From the NCBI GenBank assembly GCA_029934165.1, contig JAOZMU010000152.1, positions 1-7,519 on the forward strand: a stretch of 7,519 nucleotides of DNA, given 5' to 3'. The notes under the pieces were generated by a model that ran no database searches, was not told where the DNA came from, and saw nothing but the letters and a program-made list of their open reading frames with translations. The translations under genes and the position numbers were made by a program. Below, one piece after another: positions 1-7,386 of this stretch. Within the stretch, counting starts at the first letter, position 1; every line of letters begins with the position of its first letter. The stretch comes from Bacteroidales bacterium (GTDB lineage: Bacteria; Bacteroidota; Bacteroidia; Bacteroidales; JAOZMU01).

Positions 1-77
1 CTAAATCAGGCGTAAGCAAAATTATTAATTATTAATTTTCCATTACTAAGAGTACCTATAATAAACAAAATTGAACG

Positions 78-1856
78 ATGAAAAACTTTATATACCTGCT
101 CTTTCTGACAATGCTTCCCATCACGGTTTGGTCTCAAGATGTTTCATTAACAGCCTCAGCCCCAAAAATCGTTTCGATGAATGAGCAATTTCGATTGACT
201 TTTTCTGTAAATTCGCAAGGTCGCAATTTTTCGCCTCCAAACCTATCCAATTTTCGGGCACAGGGACCAACTACGCAAACGAGCCACAGTAGTGTCTTTG
301 TTAATGGGCAAATGAAGCAGGAGGTTTCCTATTCTTTTACGTATTATTTACGTGCGAAGAAAGTCGGAAAATACACAATTAAGCCAGCCAGTATCGAAGT
401 AAATGGCAAAAAATACACATCAAAATCAATTAAGATAGAGGTAATAAAAAGCGGCAGTGGTGCAAGCAATACCAATACGCAGCAATCTTCTTACGATGTT
501 ACCTCAAAAGATTTTTTTGTGAGAGTTAATTTGAGTAAAACACAAGTCTATCAAAATCAGCATATTATCGCAACTATCAAAGTTTATACAAAAGTTGGGC
601 TTGCTGGTTTCAACGACATGAAATTTCCAACATTCGATGGATTTTGGTCGCAAGATATTTACAATCCAGATCAAATTTCGCTCACGACAGAAAAATATAA
701 TGGCGAAGTTTATAAAGTCGGGGTTTTGAAACAGACGCTTTTATTCCCACAACACGCTGGCGAACTGACAATTGAGCCTTTGGTTTTAGACGCAGTCTTA
801 CGAAAACCAGTTCCGCGTTATAGCTTTTTTGATAGTGGATTCAGAAATGTAAATAAAAAAGTCCGAAGCAACGCTCGCAAGGTGATAGTCAAAGGATTAC
901 CTAGTAATCAACCAGCCGAATTTAACGGAGGTGTTGGCGACTTTAAATTTGAGGCCAGTATAGATAAAAACAAAGTTAGGACAAACGAAACAATCAACCT
1001 AAAAATAACAATTTCTGGTAATGGAAATTTGAAATTAGTAAAACTACCCAAAGTCAAGTTGCCTAGCGATTTTGAACAGTACGACCCTCAAATACAGAAC
1101 AATATAAAAAATACAACCCAAGGCTCTGTTGGCTCTAAGGTTTTTGAATATCCTATCATTCCCCGACATTCCGGTGAGTTTGTGATTCCTTCAATCAAAT
1201 TTGCATATTTTGACACGAAATCGGGAACATATAAAACACTAAACAGCAAGGAGTTCAAGATTTTAGTTGAGAAGGGCGAAAATGACAACGAAACAAATGT
1301 GGTTTCGTCTGGTTTTAATAAAGAAGCGGTAGAATTTATAGAAAGCGACATTCGTTTTATCAAATCGGCACAATTTTCGCTTCAGCCAAAAGACAATTTA
1401 TTCTTCGGTTCTATGGGATATAAATTACTATTTTCCCTCTCTGCATCACTGTTTATCGCGATTTTAATAATCCGCCGAAAAACTATCCAGCGCAACGCAA
1501 ACATGGTACTTGTGCGAAATCGTCGGGCAAACAAAATATCAAAAAAACGACTGAGAGAAGCTCATAAACACCTGAAAAACAACAAAGCAGGAGAATTTTA
1601 CACCGAAATACTCCAAGCTCTTTGGGGTTATTTGGGCGACAAACTTTCGATACCAGTATCCGAATTATCTAAAGAAAGTGCCAGCGAAAATCTGAAAAAA
1701 AATAATGTCAACGAAGTACTCGTAGCCAAATTTACCGATGTAATTAACACCTGCGAATTTGCGCAATATGCCCCATCTGCCGCAGGAGTAGAGATGAACA
1801 CAATTTTTGCCAAAGCCACCGATATTATCAATAAATTAGAAACAAAATTGCGCTAA
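78..1856 (+). CDS. batD: BatD family protein (Bat aerotolerance cluster)
   Basis: This is a 592-residue BatD-type envelope protein. It has an N-terminal signal peptide (residues 1 to about 19, hydrophobic LLFLTMLP core, likely cut near WSQ/D). A long periplasmic part made of beta-rich immunoglobulin-like segments follows, including the family-like stretch with GPTTQTSHSSVFVNG (about 64-78) and YYLRAKKVGKYTIKPASIEV. A single membrane helix lies at about 447-465, followed at once by RRK. The basic cytoplasmic tail carries FYTEILQALWGYLGDKL at 507-523, typical of Bacteroidota BatD. Bat proteins were named for aerotolerance in Bacteroides; their biochemical role is not settled, and links to MoxR-type ATPases and VWA proteins come from family gene order. 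The ATG at 78 is preceded by an A-rich region without a clear Shine-Dalgarno, as is usual in this phylum. Length is normal and no frame break is seen. batE follows after an unusually long 402-bp gap. The identification is from sequence pattern, not a search. Confidence 0.93.
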   Translation: MKNFIYLLFLTMLPITVWSQDVSLTASAPKIVSMNEQFRLTFSVNSQGRNFSPPNLSNFRAQGPTTQTSHSSVFVNGQMKQEVSYSFTYYLRAKKVGKYTIKPASIEVNGKKYTSKSIKIEVIKSGSGASNTNTQQSSYDVTSKDFFVRVNLSKTQVYQNQHIIATIKVYTKVGLAGFNDMKFPTFDGFWSQDIYNPDQISLTTEKYNGEVYKVGVLKQTLLFPQHAGELTIEPLVLDAVLRKPVPRYSFFDSGFRNVNKKVRSNARKVIVKGLPSNQPAEFNGGVGDFKFEASIDKNKVRTNETINLKITISGNGNLKLVKLPKVKLPSDFEQYDPQIQNNIKNTTQGSVGSKVFEYPIIPRHSGEFVIPSIKFAYFDTKSGTYKTLNSKEFKILVEKGENDNETNVVSSGFNKEAVEFIESDIRFIKSAQFSLQPKDNLFFGSMGYKLLFSLSASLFIAILIIRRKTIQRNANMVLVRNRRANKISKKRLREAHKHLKNNKAGEFYTEILQALWGYLGDKLSIPVSELSKESASENLKKNNVNEVLVAKFTDVINTCEFAQYAPSAAGVEMNTIFAKATDIINKLETKLR

Positions 1857-1872
1857 ATGTCTTACGTTAAAC

Positions 1873-1946
1873 CAATTAACAATTAGCTACTGTTTGAAAA
1901 TCACGGTTTTATGAAACATGAAAAATCAATTATTTAACCACGATTT
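1873..1946 (+). repeat. AT-rich repeat after batD, related to the upstream region of the barrel gene
   Basis: This stretch aligns by eye with the reverse complement of about 7354-7426. Shared blocks in order are CAATTAA.AATT, TACTG.TTGAAAAT, TTTT, TGAAAA and AATTATTTAACC (1928-1939), ending in ATTTA. It is a diverged copy, with mismatches and small gaps. It forms the left flank of the palindromic element in the batD-batE gap; the right flank (2229-2246) repeats the ATTATTTAACC core in the same direction. Whether it is a repeat boundary, a regulatory site or the trace of a duplication is unknown. Confidence 0.5.
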
Positions 1947-1967
1947 ATTCATAAAAATCAATTTCCA

Positions 1968-1995
1968 TTGAAAAAAAGCGTTATGCGTATTTTTG
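1968..1995 (+). promoter_or_regulatory. Candidate Bacteroidota-type promoter upstream of batE
   Basis: TATTTTTG at 1988-1995 fits the -7 consensus TAnnTTTG of Bacteroidota vegetative promoters exactly, and is followed by the CA often seen there. A TTG at 1968-1970 could serve as the -33 element, but the 17-nt spacing is a little shorter than the usual 19-21. Transcription would start near 2002 and run through the palindromic element into batE, giving a leader of roughly 250 nt. A chance match in this AT-rich sequence cannot be excluded. Confidence 0.4.
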
Positions 1996-2022
1996 CAGAT
2001 AAAAATAATAACCAGCTTTTTT

Positions 2023-2200
2023 AGGGCGGCTCGTGGGCTTTTCGCTTGTAGTTGCCTTGTGCCTTGCGTTTTTGGCAGCAGTTTGGCGGAGCTTCCTTTC
2101 GGTCGCTCGCCAAACCGCGCCAAAAATCGCAACCCACTTCGGCAAGCTACCGCTACAATCCCTGCCGCAAAACGCCTTTGTAGCCAACGGTTTGTCAAAA
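2023..2200. repeat. GC-richer long imperfect palindromic repeat, copy 1
   Basis: This block is visibly richer in G and C than the surrounding sequence. Its left arm (about 2026-2092) resembles the reverse complement of its right arm (about 2105-2168). Shared blocks are GCGGC, GGG, TTGCC, GTG, TTGCG, TTTTTGGC, GTTTGGCG and AGC, so one strand could fold into a long interrupted hairpin centred near 2098. The right half is repeated in inverted orientation at 7441-7519, which shows it is a dispersed element rather than unique DNA. Both strands stay open through it and give short reading frames, but these are products of the repeat and are not called as genes. No transposase is nearby. It resembles small non-autonomous or palindromic intergenic repeats common in Bacteroidota; the exact family is not identified. 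Confidence 0.8.
2081..2115. other. Apical stem-loop at the centre of the palindromic repeat
   Basis: GTTTGGCGGAGC (2081-2092) pairs with GCTCGCCAAAC (2105-2115), giving an 11-bp stem with one bulged G around a 12-nt loop. No run of T follows the stem on either strand, so it does not look like a standard intrinsic terminator. It is the best-paired part of the larger palindrome. Confidence 0.7.
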
Positions 2201-2228
2201 ACAGACAAATTTTCATGAACAACCCCCG

Positions 2229-2246
2229 ATTATTTAACCTAATTTA
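2229..2246 (+). repeat. 18-bp motif ATTATTTAACCTAATTTA, copy upstream of batE
   Basis: The 18 bases are an exact reverse-complement match to 7354-7371, and the first 11 recur in the same direction at 1929-1939. The motif ends 12 bases before the batE start codon. Sequence before it (TTTTCATGAAC) also resembles the left flank at 1911-1919 (TTTTATGAAAC), so related sequence flanks the palindromic repeat on both sides. It may be a repeat boundary or a binding site. Confidence 0.65.
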
Positions 2247-2258
2247 AAAACTACTAAA

Positions 2259-3032
2259 ATGACTTCTTTACATAAAATTATCTTTGTTTTCTTGCTAACT
2301 TTTATTATAGCAGCAACTTACGCACAAGAAAAAATTAGTGCCAGCGATAAACTGAAATTTGCAGAAAAACTGTATAACAGCGAACAATATGACAGCGCTA
2401 TTGTAGCATATAACGGCATTATAACCAGAGGTTTAGAAGCACCAGAATTGTATTACAATTTGGCAAACTGCTATTATAAAAGTGGACATTTAGCCCTTGC
2501 AATTGTCAACTACGAAAGAGCAAAACTACTTGCTCCGGAAGACGCTGACATTAAATTTAATCTCGAATTAGCACGAAATAGAACAGTCGATAAAATTGAA
2601 ACTCTACCAACTTTCTTCCTCCGAGAATGGACAAGAAACCTGTCCAATTCTGTATCTAGCAATACGTGGGCAGTTGCAAGTATAATTTTATTCGTATTAT
2701 TCCTATTTTTCACTTCCGTATTTTTATTTTACAAGAATATTCGCGTAAGAAAACTCACCCTTTTACTCTCAATTTTGCTATTATTTGCTTGTTGCTCTTC
2801 GGTACTATTTGCGTATCAACAAAAACAAAAAATAGTAATACACGACATGGCAATAATAATATCATCGTCCGTAACCGTCAAAAGTTCGCCCGACGAAAGC
2901 GGAACAGACATTTTTCCGTTGCACGAAGGCACAAAAGTCAACCTCACAGACAGCTTAGGCAACTGGCGTGAGATAAAACTCAGCGACGGAAAAGTTGGTT
3001 GGATAAAAACAAAAATGCTCGAAGTCATTTAA
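2259..3032 (+). CDS. batE: BatE-type protein: TPR, two membrane helices, SH3-like domain
   Basis: This 257-residue protein has the BatE arrangement. A signal peptide or N-terminal hydrophobic segment (1 to about 22, ending in TYAQ) is followed by two TPR-like units at about 31-60 (FAEKLYNSEQYDSAIVAY) and 65-98 (YYNLANCYYKSGHLALAI..YERAKLLAPED). Two membrane helices lie at about 137-158 and 166-186, joined by the basic loop KNIRVRK. The C-terminal bacterial SH3-like domain spans about 196-257, with the typical GNWREIKLSDGKVGWI stretch at 234-249. TPR units suggest protein contacts and the SH3-like domain suggests binding to wall or protein ligands; its molecular job in the Bat system is unknown. 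The ATG at 2259 has an A-rich upstream region and gives a proper signal sequence. The gap before it carries the palindromic repeat, so it may have its own promoter. aroE follows after 49 bp. Confidence 0.9.
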   Translation: MTSLHKIIFVFLLTFIIAATYAQEKISASDKLKFAEKLYNSEQYDSAIVAYNGIITRGLEAPELYYNLANCYYKSGHLALAIVNYERAKLLAPEDADIKFNLELARNRTVDKIETLPTFFLREWTRNLSNSVSSNTWAVASIILFVLFLFFTSVFLFYKNIRVRKLTLLLSILLLFACCSSVLFAYQQKQKIVIHDMAIIISSSVTVKSSPDESGTDIFPLHEGTKVNLTDSLGNWREIKLSDGKVGWIKTKMLEVI

Positions 3033-3081
3033 TATCACCAAACCTTGCTATTTTATCTCTATTTGTCTAAAATTTCACGAC

Positions 3082-3828
3082 ATGAAAATATACGGATTAA
3101 TCGGATTTCCACTAATTCATTCCTTTTCGCAAAAGTATTTTAACGCCAAATTTAACAATGAAAACATAACAGGTGTTGTCTATAAGAACTTTCAGATAAA
3201 AAAAATATCACAATTGAAAGAATTGATTACCACTACCCCAAATTTATGCGGGTTGAATGTTACAATCCCCTTTAAAGAGCTGGTAATCCCGCTATTAGAC
3301 ACCATAGACGAAACAGCAAAAAGAGTTGGAGCTGTCAATACAATTCGGATTGATAGACACGGTTTAGACCACAAATTAACGGGCTATAACACTGATATTT
3401 ACGGATTTGAGGAATCCATTAAACCACTGCTTGCCTCCTATCATACAAAAGCTCTTATTCTTGGGAGTGGAGGAGCTGCAAAAGCGGCTGTTTATGTAAT
3501 GAAAAAAATGGGTATAAACCACCAAATTGTGTCGCGCAAACCAGACCCAGCACAGCAACTTTGCTATGCCGACCTGACCAAAAAAATAATTCGCGATTGC
3601 CAGATAATAATAAACACAACTCCTTTAGGAAATTTTCCGGATTTTAATACCTTCCCTCCAATTCCATACGAGGCTATAGATGAGCGACATCTGTTGTTTG
3701 ATATGATTTACAATCCACCACAAACGCAATTTATGCTGCATGGAGAGAAGTATGGTGCTTCGACTTCCAATGGCTTGAAAATGCTTCATTATCAAGCAGA
3801 TAAAGCGTGGAAAATATTTTTGGGATAA
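3082..3828 (+). CDS. aroE: Shikimate dehydrogenase (NADP-dependent)
   Basis: This 248-residue enzyme should reduce 3-dehydroshikimate to shikimate with NADPH, the fourth step of chorismate synthesis, in the cytoplasm. The family signatures are present. The substrate site GFPLIHS.S has Ser14 and Ser16. NVTIPFK contains the catalytic Lys65. GAVNT (83-87) and YNTD contain Asn103 and the catalytic Asp105. The Rossmann loop GSGGAAKA (128-135) binds the cofactor, and NTTPLG (178-183) is present. DMIYNPP (207-213) and NGLKMLHYQA (230-239) include the conserved Gln238. The usual cofactor-phosphate NRT motif appears as SRK (151-153), which keeps the arginine. It is somewhat shorter than the E. coli enzyme (272 residues) but complete. 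It lies 49 bp after batE and is probably co-transcribed. It ends one base before the stop of the opposing barrel gene. A quinate/shikimate variant is less likely. Confidence 0.96.
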   Translation: MKIYGLIGFPLIHSFSQKYFNAKFNNENITGVVYKNFQIKKISQLKELITTTPNLCGLNVTIPFKELVIPLLDTIDETAKRVGAVNTIRIDRHGLDHKLTGYNTDIYGFEESIKPLLASYHTKALILGSGGAAKAAVYVMKKMGINHQIVSRKPDPAQQLCYADLTKKIIRDCQIIINTTPLGNFPDFNTFPPIPYEAIDERHLLFDMIYNPPQTQFMLHGEKYGASTSNGLKMLHYQADKAWKIFLG

Positions 3829-3829
3829 A

Positions 3830-6800
3830 TTAAAAAATTGCTCGCAAACTAAGCCCACCAGTATGAATGATGTCATTATTACCCGTTTTTCTTCCCAAAT
3901 AATTCAAATCTAACTGTAAGTTTGCGCCCAAATTTTTGCGTAAAATTAGTTCCCATGTAAAATTATTCCCGGGTAAAAATCCGTCCAACATTGCATAAGC
4001 AATGGGTGTATTCACATCGGCATTGAACGATGAATAAACAAAGTTAAATTTGGCTTCTGCGCTACCTTGTTTTTTGAAACCTTGCCGAAATTTTGCTGTC
4101 AATTTGTGAGCAGTATTTCTTTCTGTTCCAACAACATTTCTTTTCTCGTCAAAACTATAACTTAGAGAAAAAAACGAAAGCCCCGAAATTTGATATTTAT
4201 TATCTGTTTTAGCGTTGTAACCCTCTATGTTATAATTCTTTCCATCGAACAAATCGCTTGCATAACCTTTTTTACTAAACTCGCCAGAAAGTCCAAAATG
4301 CAAAGACGAATTTGTTGCGTATCGTAAATTAAGATTATGCTTAACTTGCGATACCGTTTCCGAGCCACCTAAAAGCAAGGTTTTACTTTCGGATTGAATG
4401 AAAATATAATCAATTCCGAAGCGAGCATTATTTTGGTCGAATGACAGAATATTACGCGCAGACGTATTGATACTCACAGCATTATCTGGAACAGAAATTG
4501 GATTATAATCAACGGATAAGGTTTTCTTTTTGGCACGATACGCAAGCCGATTTGAAAACCGACTTGCAAACTTGCGCAAACCTTTTTTTGTACGCCAAAC
4601 TGCCGCCGGACGAAGCGTTATTTTTGAGCTAAATTCATTAGTATAAACCTTTTGGAAATTATCTGTTGGAAGAAAAACTCGTATATATTTTGCCTCGTCA
4701 ACAAAATTGGCTGGTTCAAATTCGCCCAGTTCTTGAACTCCATTTTCGTTATAATCTTCCCACTTGTAAACTCCTTGACCTGCTGGTACTTCGATAAACG
4801 AAAATTCTCTTTTTACTTCCAAGCCTGTACCCGTTTCGTAACGAGTAGATATGCGAATAGATTGACGCAAAATTGCAATATTATGTTCAATTCCACTTGT
4901 CAAATTATTTTCCTCTTTTGCCGTAGTTAGCGTAGTATCAGAGATTTGAAGCCGGCGATAATTTATTGCTCCTGCAAAAGTATGTCCCTTGCCAAATCGC
5001 AAACGAAACTTTCCGCCAATATCTTTGGAGTAGGTTGCAGAACAAAAACTATTGTTTTTAGGAAGACGGTTGTCGCGCCATTTATACGAGCCTCTAAATT
5101 CTACTTTTGAAGAGTCCGGATTTTCAATAAAAAGTTCATATTCAGAAAAATCGTAACTGCTTGTTAATAAGCTGTCTGTAACATTATTGTTTTGTATGTT
5201 ATTTTCAGCTTCTTCGCGAAAACCAATATTTAGTAATCTATTTTTATGCTTTAATGTTGCATTATGCCTGATGAAATTTGCCGATTTTAAACTGTCCGAA
5301 CTCAAAACAATACTTGCAATTGCCTTAAATTCAACGTATTTGCCATCTGCTTTGAAATTGATGGCATTTTTCAAACCATCGTAGATTTGCTCTTTCCGAT
5401 AAAAATCGAAATTGTAGCCCGCATTCCAGTTTTTATTCCCTATCCACGACAACGAAATTCCACTCATCAATTCGTTGCTGGGCTGTGTTTTAGTGATATT
5501 CCAATCGCGCTCAAATTCAATAGACCTATAATTTTCTATTGCCGAAAAGTTTTTATGAATAAACTGGAAATATGTATTTGTTTTCAAATAGCGCAACGTA
5601 TCTTTGAACAAAAATCGGTTATCTAACGAAAAACTCAAGGCATAACCTTGATTATCTGCCGAATGACTGTCCGAAAATGTATTAATATCATTGTCCGAAA
5701 ATGCAAATTCAAAAGCCAATTTCGTATTTTTTTTTAGCTTTATTTCTCCACCAGCAGTTAAAAGTTGCTTTTTCTTTGGTGTTATCAAAACGCGTACAGG
5801 CTTGTAGTTTCCTTGCCGTATCCCGTTAATCGGAGTTTTCCACTCGAAAACTCGACCGTTTGCAACAGAAACTTTTTGAATATATGAGCCTGAATTTGGC
5901 GGAGTTTCCGAAAAACCAACCTTGTAAATTGCACTATCGGCATTTGTGGAATAGATATAAATTGTATCAGTAATCCTTTCATTACCAACAAGAAAGGTTG
6001 TATCCATTTTTTTGTAAAGCACTCTGTTTTCGTCAAATCCGACACTATCAATATTGGGAGCAACTGCCCAAGAAAGGCTATCACCGATTTCGGAAAGTAA
6101 CCGTTTGTTTTCATCGGAAAGGTCTTGTTGTAAAGGTTGGTTTTTTGCATCGCTTTCGTGATAGAAATTAAACCAAAACCGACTTTTTTTTGTTGTCATT
6201 TCGCTGAACGATGCAAACGAAAAACGAGTGAAATTTCTTTCCGAATACTCAAATTCAATCGTCAGCCGATGGTCTTTTGTTATCGGACGATAAGGCGTGA
6301 AAGAAATTTCGCCGAGATTGTAATCCATCACATAATCAGCGTCTTCGCCACGTTTTAGTTGCCGTCCGTTCAGAAAAACACGCTCGCTGCCTGCAACAAT
6401 AATTATGTAAATTTCGCCTTCGCTACCATACAATTTGTAGGGTCCCAAAACGCCTTCTTGCGTTTGTAAAACTTGTCGGGTGTACTTTCCTTTCGAGATT
6501 GAACCGTTCAAAACGGTTTTAAAACTGACTTTTTCGCCTTTAGGGTTAAATTCGTATTTTGCGCCTTGCACGGTTTTGTTCAAAACCATGAAATTACCAG
6601 CAGGGCTTGATAGAGAATAATCGCCCGCAACAAGGCTCATCTGCTTGGAAAACAGCTTTATATACACCTTATCGAAGTCTTGTATTTGCTGCGAATTGCC
6701 ATCGGGTTGCATTGGGATATTTTGGTCTGAAATGGCTGCTAATATCGAGATTTTATCATTCAATTTGCCTGCCAATTGCAAGTTAAGTGTCGAGTTTACA

Positions 6801-7273
6801 ACAACATCGCTATTGTTTCCAAAGCTAATTCCGCGCGAAATATTACCACTTTTTTGTAAACTTGTGGTTTTGCTGAGAAATTGGCTTTTTTTGTTTGCCT
6901 CGGACGATGGCGAAAAAAAATTGCGTTCGGAAAGTGGTTTTGTAACGAGGCTATAATCTTTATGGAAATATTTTTTTGTTGGGTTGAAAAAAAGTTTTCT
7001 GTATTTTGCAGTAAATTTTTTGTTCTTCATACTTTCGTCAAGGACGATAATCTTTCCTTTGAAGTACAATATTTCATAAAGATTAGTATTTTTAACGAGT
7101 TGATTTTCAAAGTATAAGACTAAACTTTGAGGAACAATTCCAGAGCTGTCGATAACAATCGTATCCGAAACCGCAACAAAATCTATTTGAGTTTGGTTAT
7201 TTATGTTTTGAGCGCAAACTAAGGAATGGCTTACAAAACCAATGAGTGTTATAATGATGTATGTTAATTTCAC
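3830..7273 (-). CDS. Large secreted outer-membrane barrel-like protein, function unknown
   Basis: This is a 1147-residue protein of unknown function. The signal peptide is 1 to about 22 (TYIIITLIGFVSHSLVCAQ, likely cut at VCA/Q). A small beta-rich N-terminal region (about 30-110) precedes NISRGISFGNNSDVVVNS (144-161) and AAISDQNIPMQPDGNSQQ (179-196). Another block has VFLNGRQLKRGEDADYVMDYN (about 299-319) and GEISFTPYRPITKD. I recognise these blocks from uncharacterised Bacteroidota outer-membrane proteins and, in similar form, from SprA-like proteins. The remainder is rich in alternating, aromatic strand-like sequence and ends in Phe (GLSLRAIF), as barrels handled by the BAM machinery do. 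DYNENGVQELGE (840-851) has the spacing of an EF-hand-like calcium loop (D840, N842, N844, E851). The start is GTG (7271-7273): an in-frame TGA lies at 7280-7282 and the next in-frame Met is residue 82, after the signal peptide. It is far shorter than SprA (about 2400 residues), so it is not called as that. Confidence 0.85.
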   Translation of the reverse strand: MKLTYIIITLIGFVSHSLVCAQNINNQTQIDFVAVSDTIVIDSSGIVPQSLVLYFENQLVKNTNLYEILYFKGKIIVLDESMKNKKFTAKYRKLFFNPTKKYFHKDYSLVTKPLSERNFFSPSSEANKKSQFLSKTTSLQKSGNISRGISFGNNSDVVVNSTLNLQLAGKLNDKISILAAISDQNIPMQPDGNSQQIQDFDKVYIKLFSKQMSLVAGDYSLSSPAGNFMVLNKTVQGAKYEFNPKGEKVSFKTVLNGSISKGKYTRQVLQTQEGVLGPYKLYGSEGEIYIIIVAGSERVFLNGRQLKRGEDADYVMDYNLGEISFTPYRPITKDHRLTIEFEYSERNFTRFSFASFSEMTTKKSRFWFNFYHESDAKNQPLQQDLSDENKRLLSEIGDSLSWAVAPNIDSVGFDENRVLYKKMDTTFLVGNERITDTIYIYSTNADSAIYKVGFSETPPNSGSYIQKVSVANGRVFEWKTPINGIRQGNYKPVRVLITPKKKQLLTAGGEIKLKKNTKLAFEFAFSDNDINTFSDSHSADNQGYALSFSLDNRFLFKDTLRYLKTNTYFQFIHKNFSAIENYRSIEFERDWNITKTQPSNELMSGISLSWIGNKNWNAGYNFDFYRKEQIYDGLKNAINFKADGKYVEFKAIASIVLSSDSLKSANFIRHNATLKHKNRLLNIGFREEAENNIQNNNVTDSLLTSSYDFSEYELFIENPDSSKVEFRGSYKWRDNRLPKNNSFCSATYSKDIGGKFRLRFGKGHTFAGAINYRRLQISDTTLTTAKEENNLTSGIEHNIAILRQSIRISTRYETGTGLEVKREFSFIEVPAGQGVYKWEDYNENGVQELGEFEPANFVDEAKYIRVFLPTDNFQKVYTNEFSSKITLRPAAVWRTKKGLRKFASRFSNRLAYRAKKKTLSVDYNPISVPDNAVSINTSARNILSFDQNNARFGIDYIFIQSESKTLLLGGSETVSQVKHNLNLRYATNSSLHFGLSGEFSKKGYASDLFDGKNYNIEGYNAKTDNKYQISGLSFFSLSYSFDEKRNVVGTERNTAHKLTAKFRQGFKKQGSAEAKFNFVYSSFNADVNTPIAYAMLDGFLPGNNFTWELILRKNLGANLQLDLNYLGRKTGNNDIIHTGGLSLRAIF

Positions 7274-7353
7274 GCAGTATCATGAACGGTTTTTCTGGCA
7301 ATGAATTGTTGCTTTATAGGAAAATTATTGTGCTGATATTCAAGTTACTATAC

Positions 7354-7371
7354 TAAATTAGGTTAAATAAT
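7354..7371 (-). repeat. 18-bp motif ATTATTTAACCTAATTTA, inverted copy upstream of the barrel gene
   Basis: Read on the minus strand this is identical over 18 bases to 2229-2246. It sits 80 bases upstream of the GTG start of the barrel gene. The matching sequence extends imperfectly upstream to about 7426, where it pairs with the post-batD stretch 1873-1946. An 18-base exact match is unlikely by chance in 7.5 kb even at this base composition. Confidence 0.65.
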
Positions 7372-7386
7372 TTACTTTTCAGAGTG

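Noticed and set aside
1..77. Possible 3' end of an upstream gene (batC expected), with in-frame stops at 13-15 or 33-35 depending on frame
   Set aside because: Too few codons remain to choose a frame or recognise a product, and no clear promoter was seen before batD.
2081..2115. Stem-loop as a rho-independent terminator after batD
   Set aside because: No T-run follows on either strand, and the stem is the centre of a larger repeated palindrome.
2000..2200. Structured RNA such as 6S RNA or a riboswitch in the gap
   Set aside because: The near-identical second copy at the window end marks it as a dispersed repeat, and no conserved riboswitch motif was recognised.
1926..2247. Short open reading frames on both strands across the batD-batE gap (84, 61, 98 and 75 codons)
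   Set aside because: They run through the palindromic repeat, overlap each other on both strands and have no signal of protein constraint. The repeat explains their openness.
3033..3081. Promoter between batE and aroE (TCTATTTG near 3057-3064)
   Set aside because: It mismatches the TAnnTTTG consensus and has no TTG at suitable spacing. Read-through from batE is simpler.
5668..5703. Twelve-base direct repeat TGTCCGAAAATG spaced 24 bases apart within the barrel gene
   Set aside because: It keeps frame and encodes two similar FSD segments in strand-like sequence. It is probably a minor internal duplication or chance, with no wider repeat array.
4652..7117. Plus-strand open frames, and a 121-codon minus-strand frame at 5785-6150, inside the barrel gene
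   Set aside because: They are alternative frames of a continuous 1147-codon gene, with no recognisable domains or independent start context.
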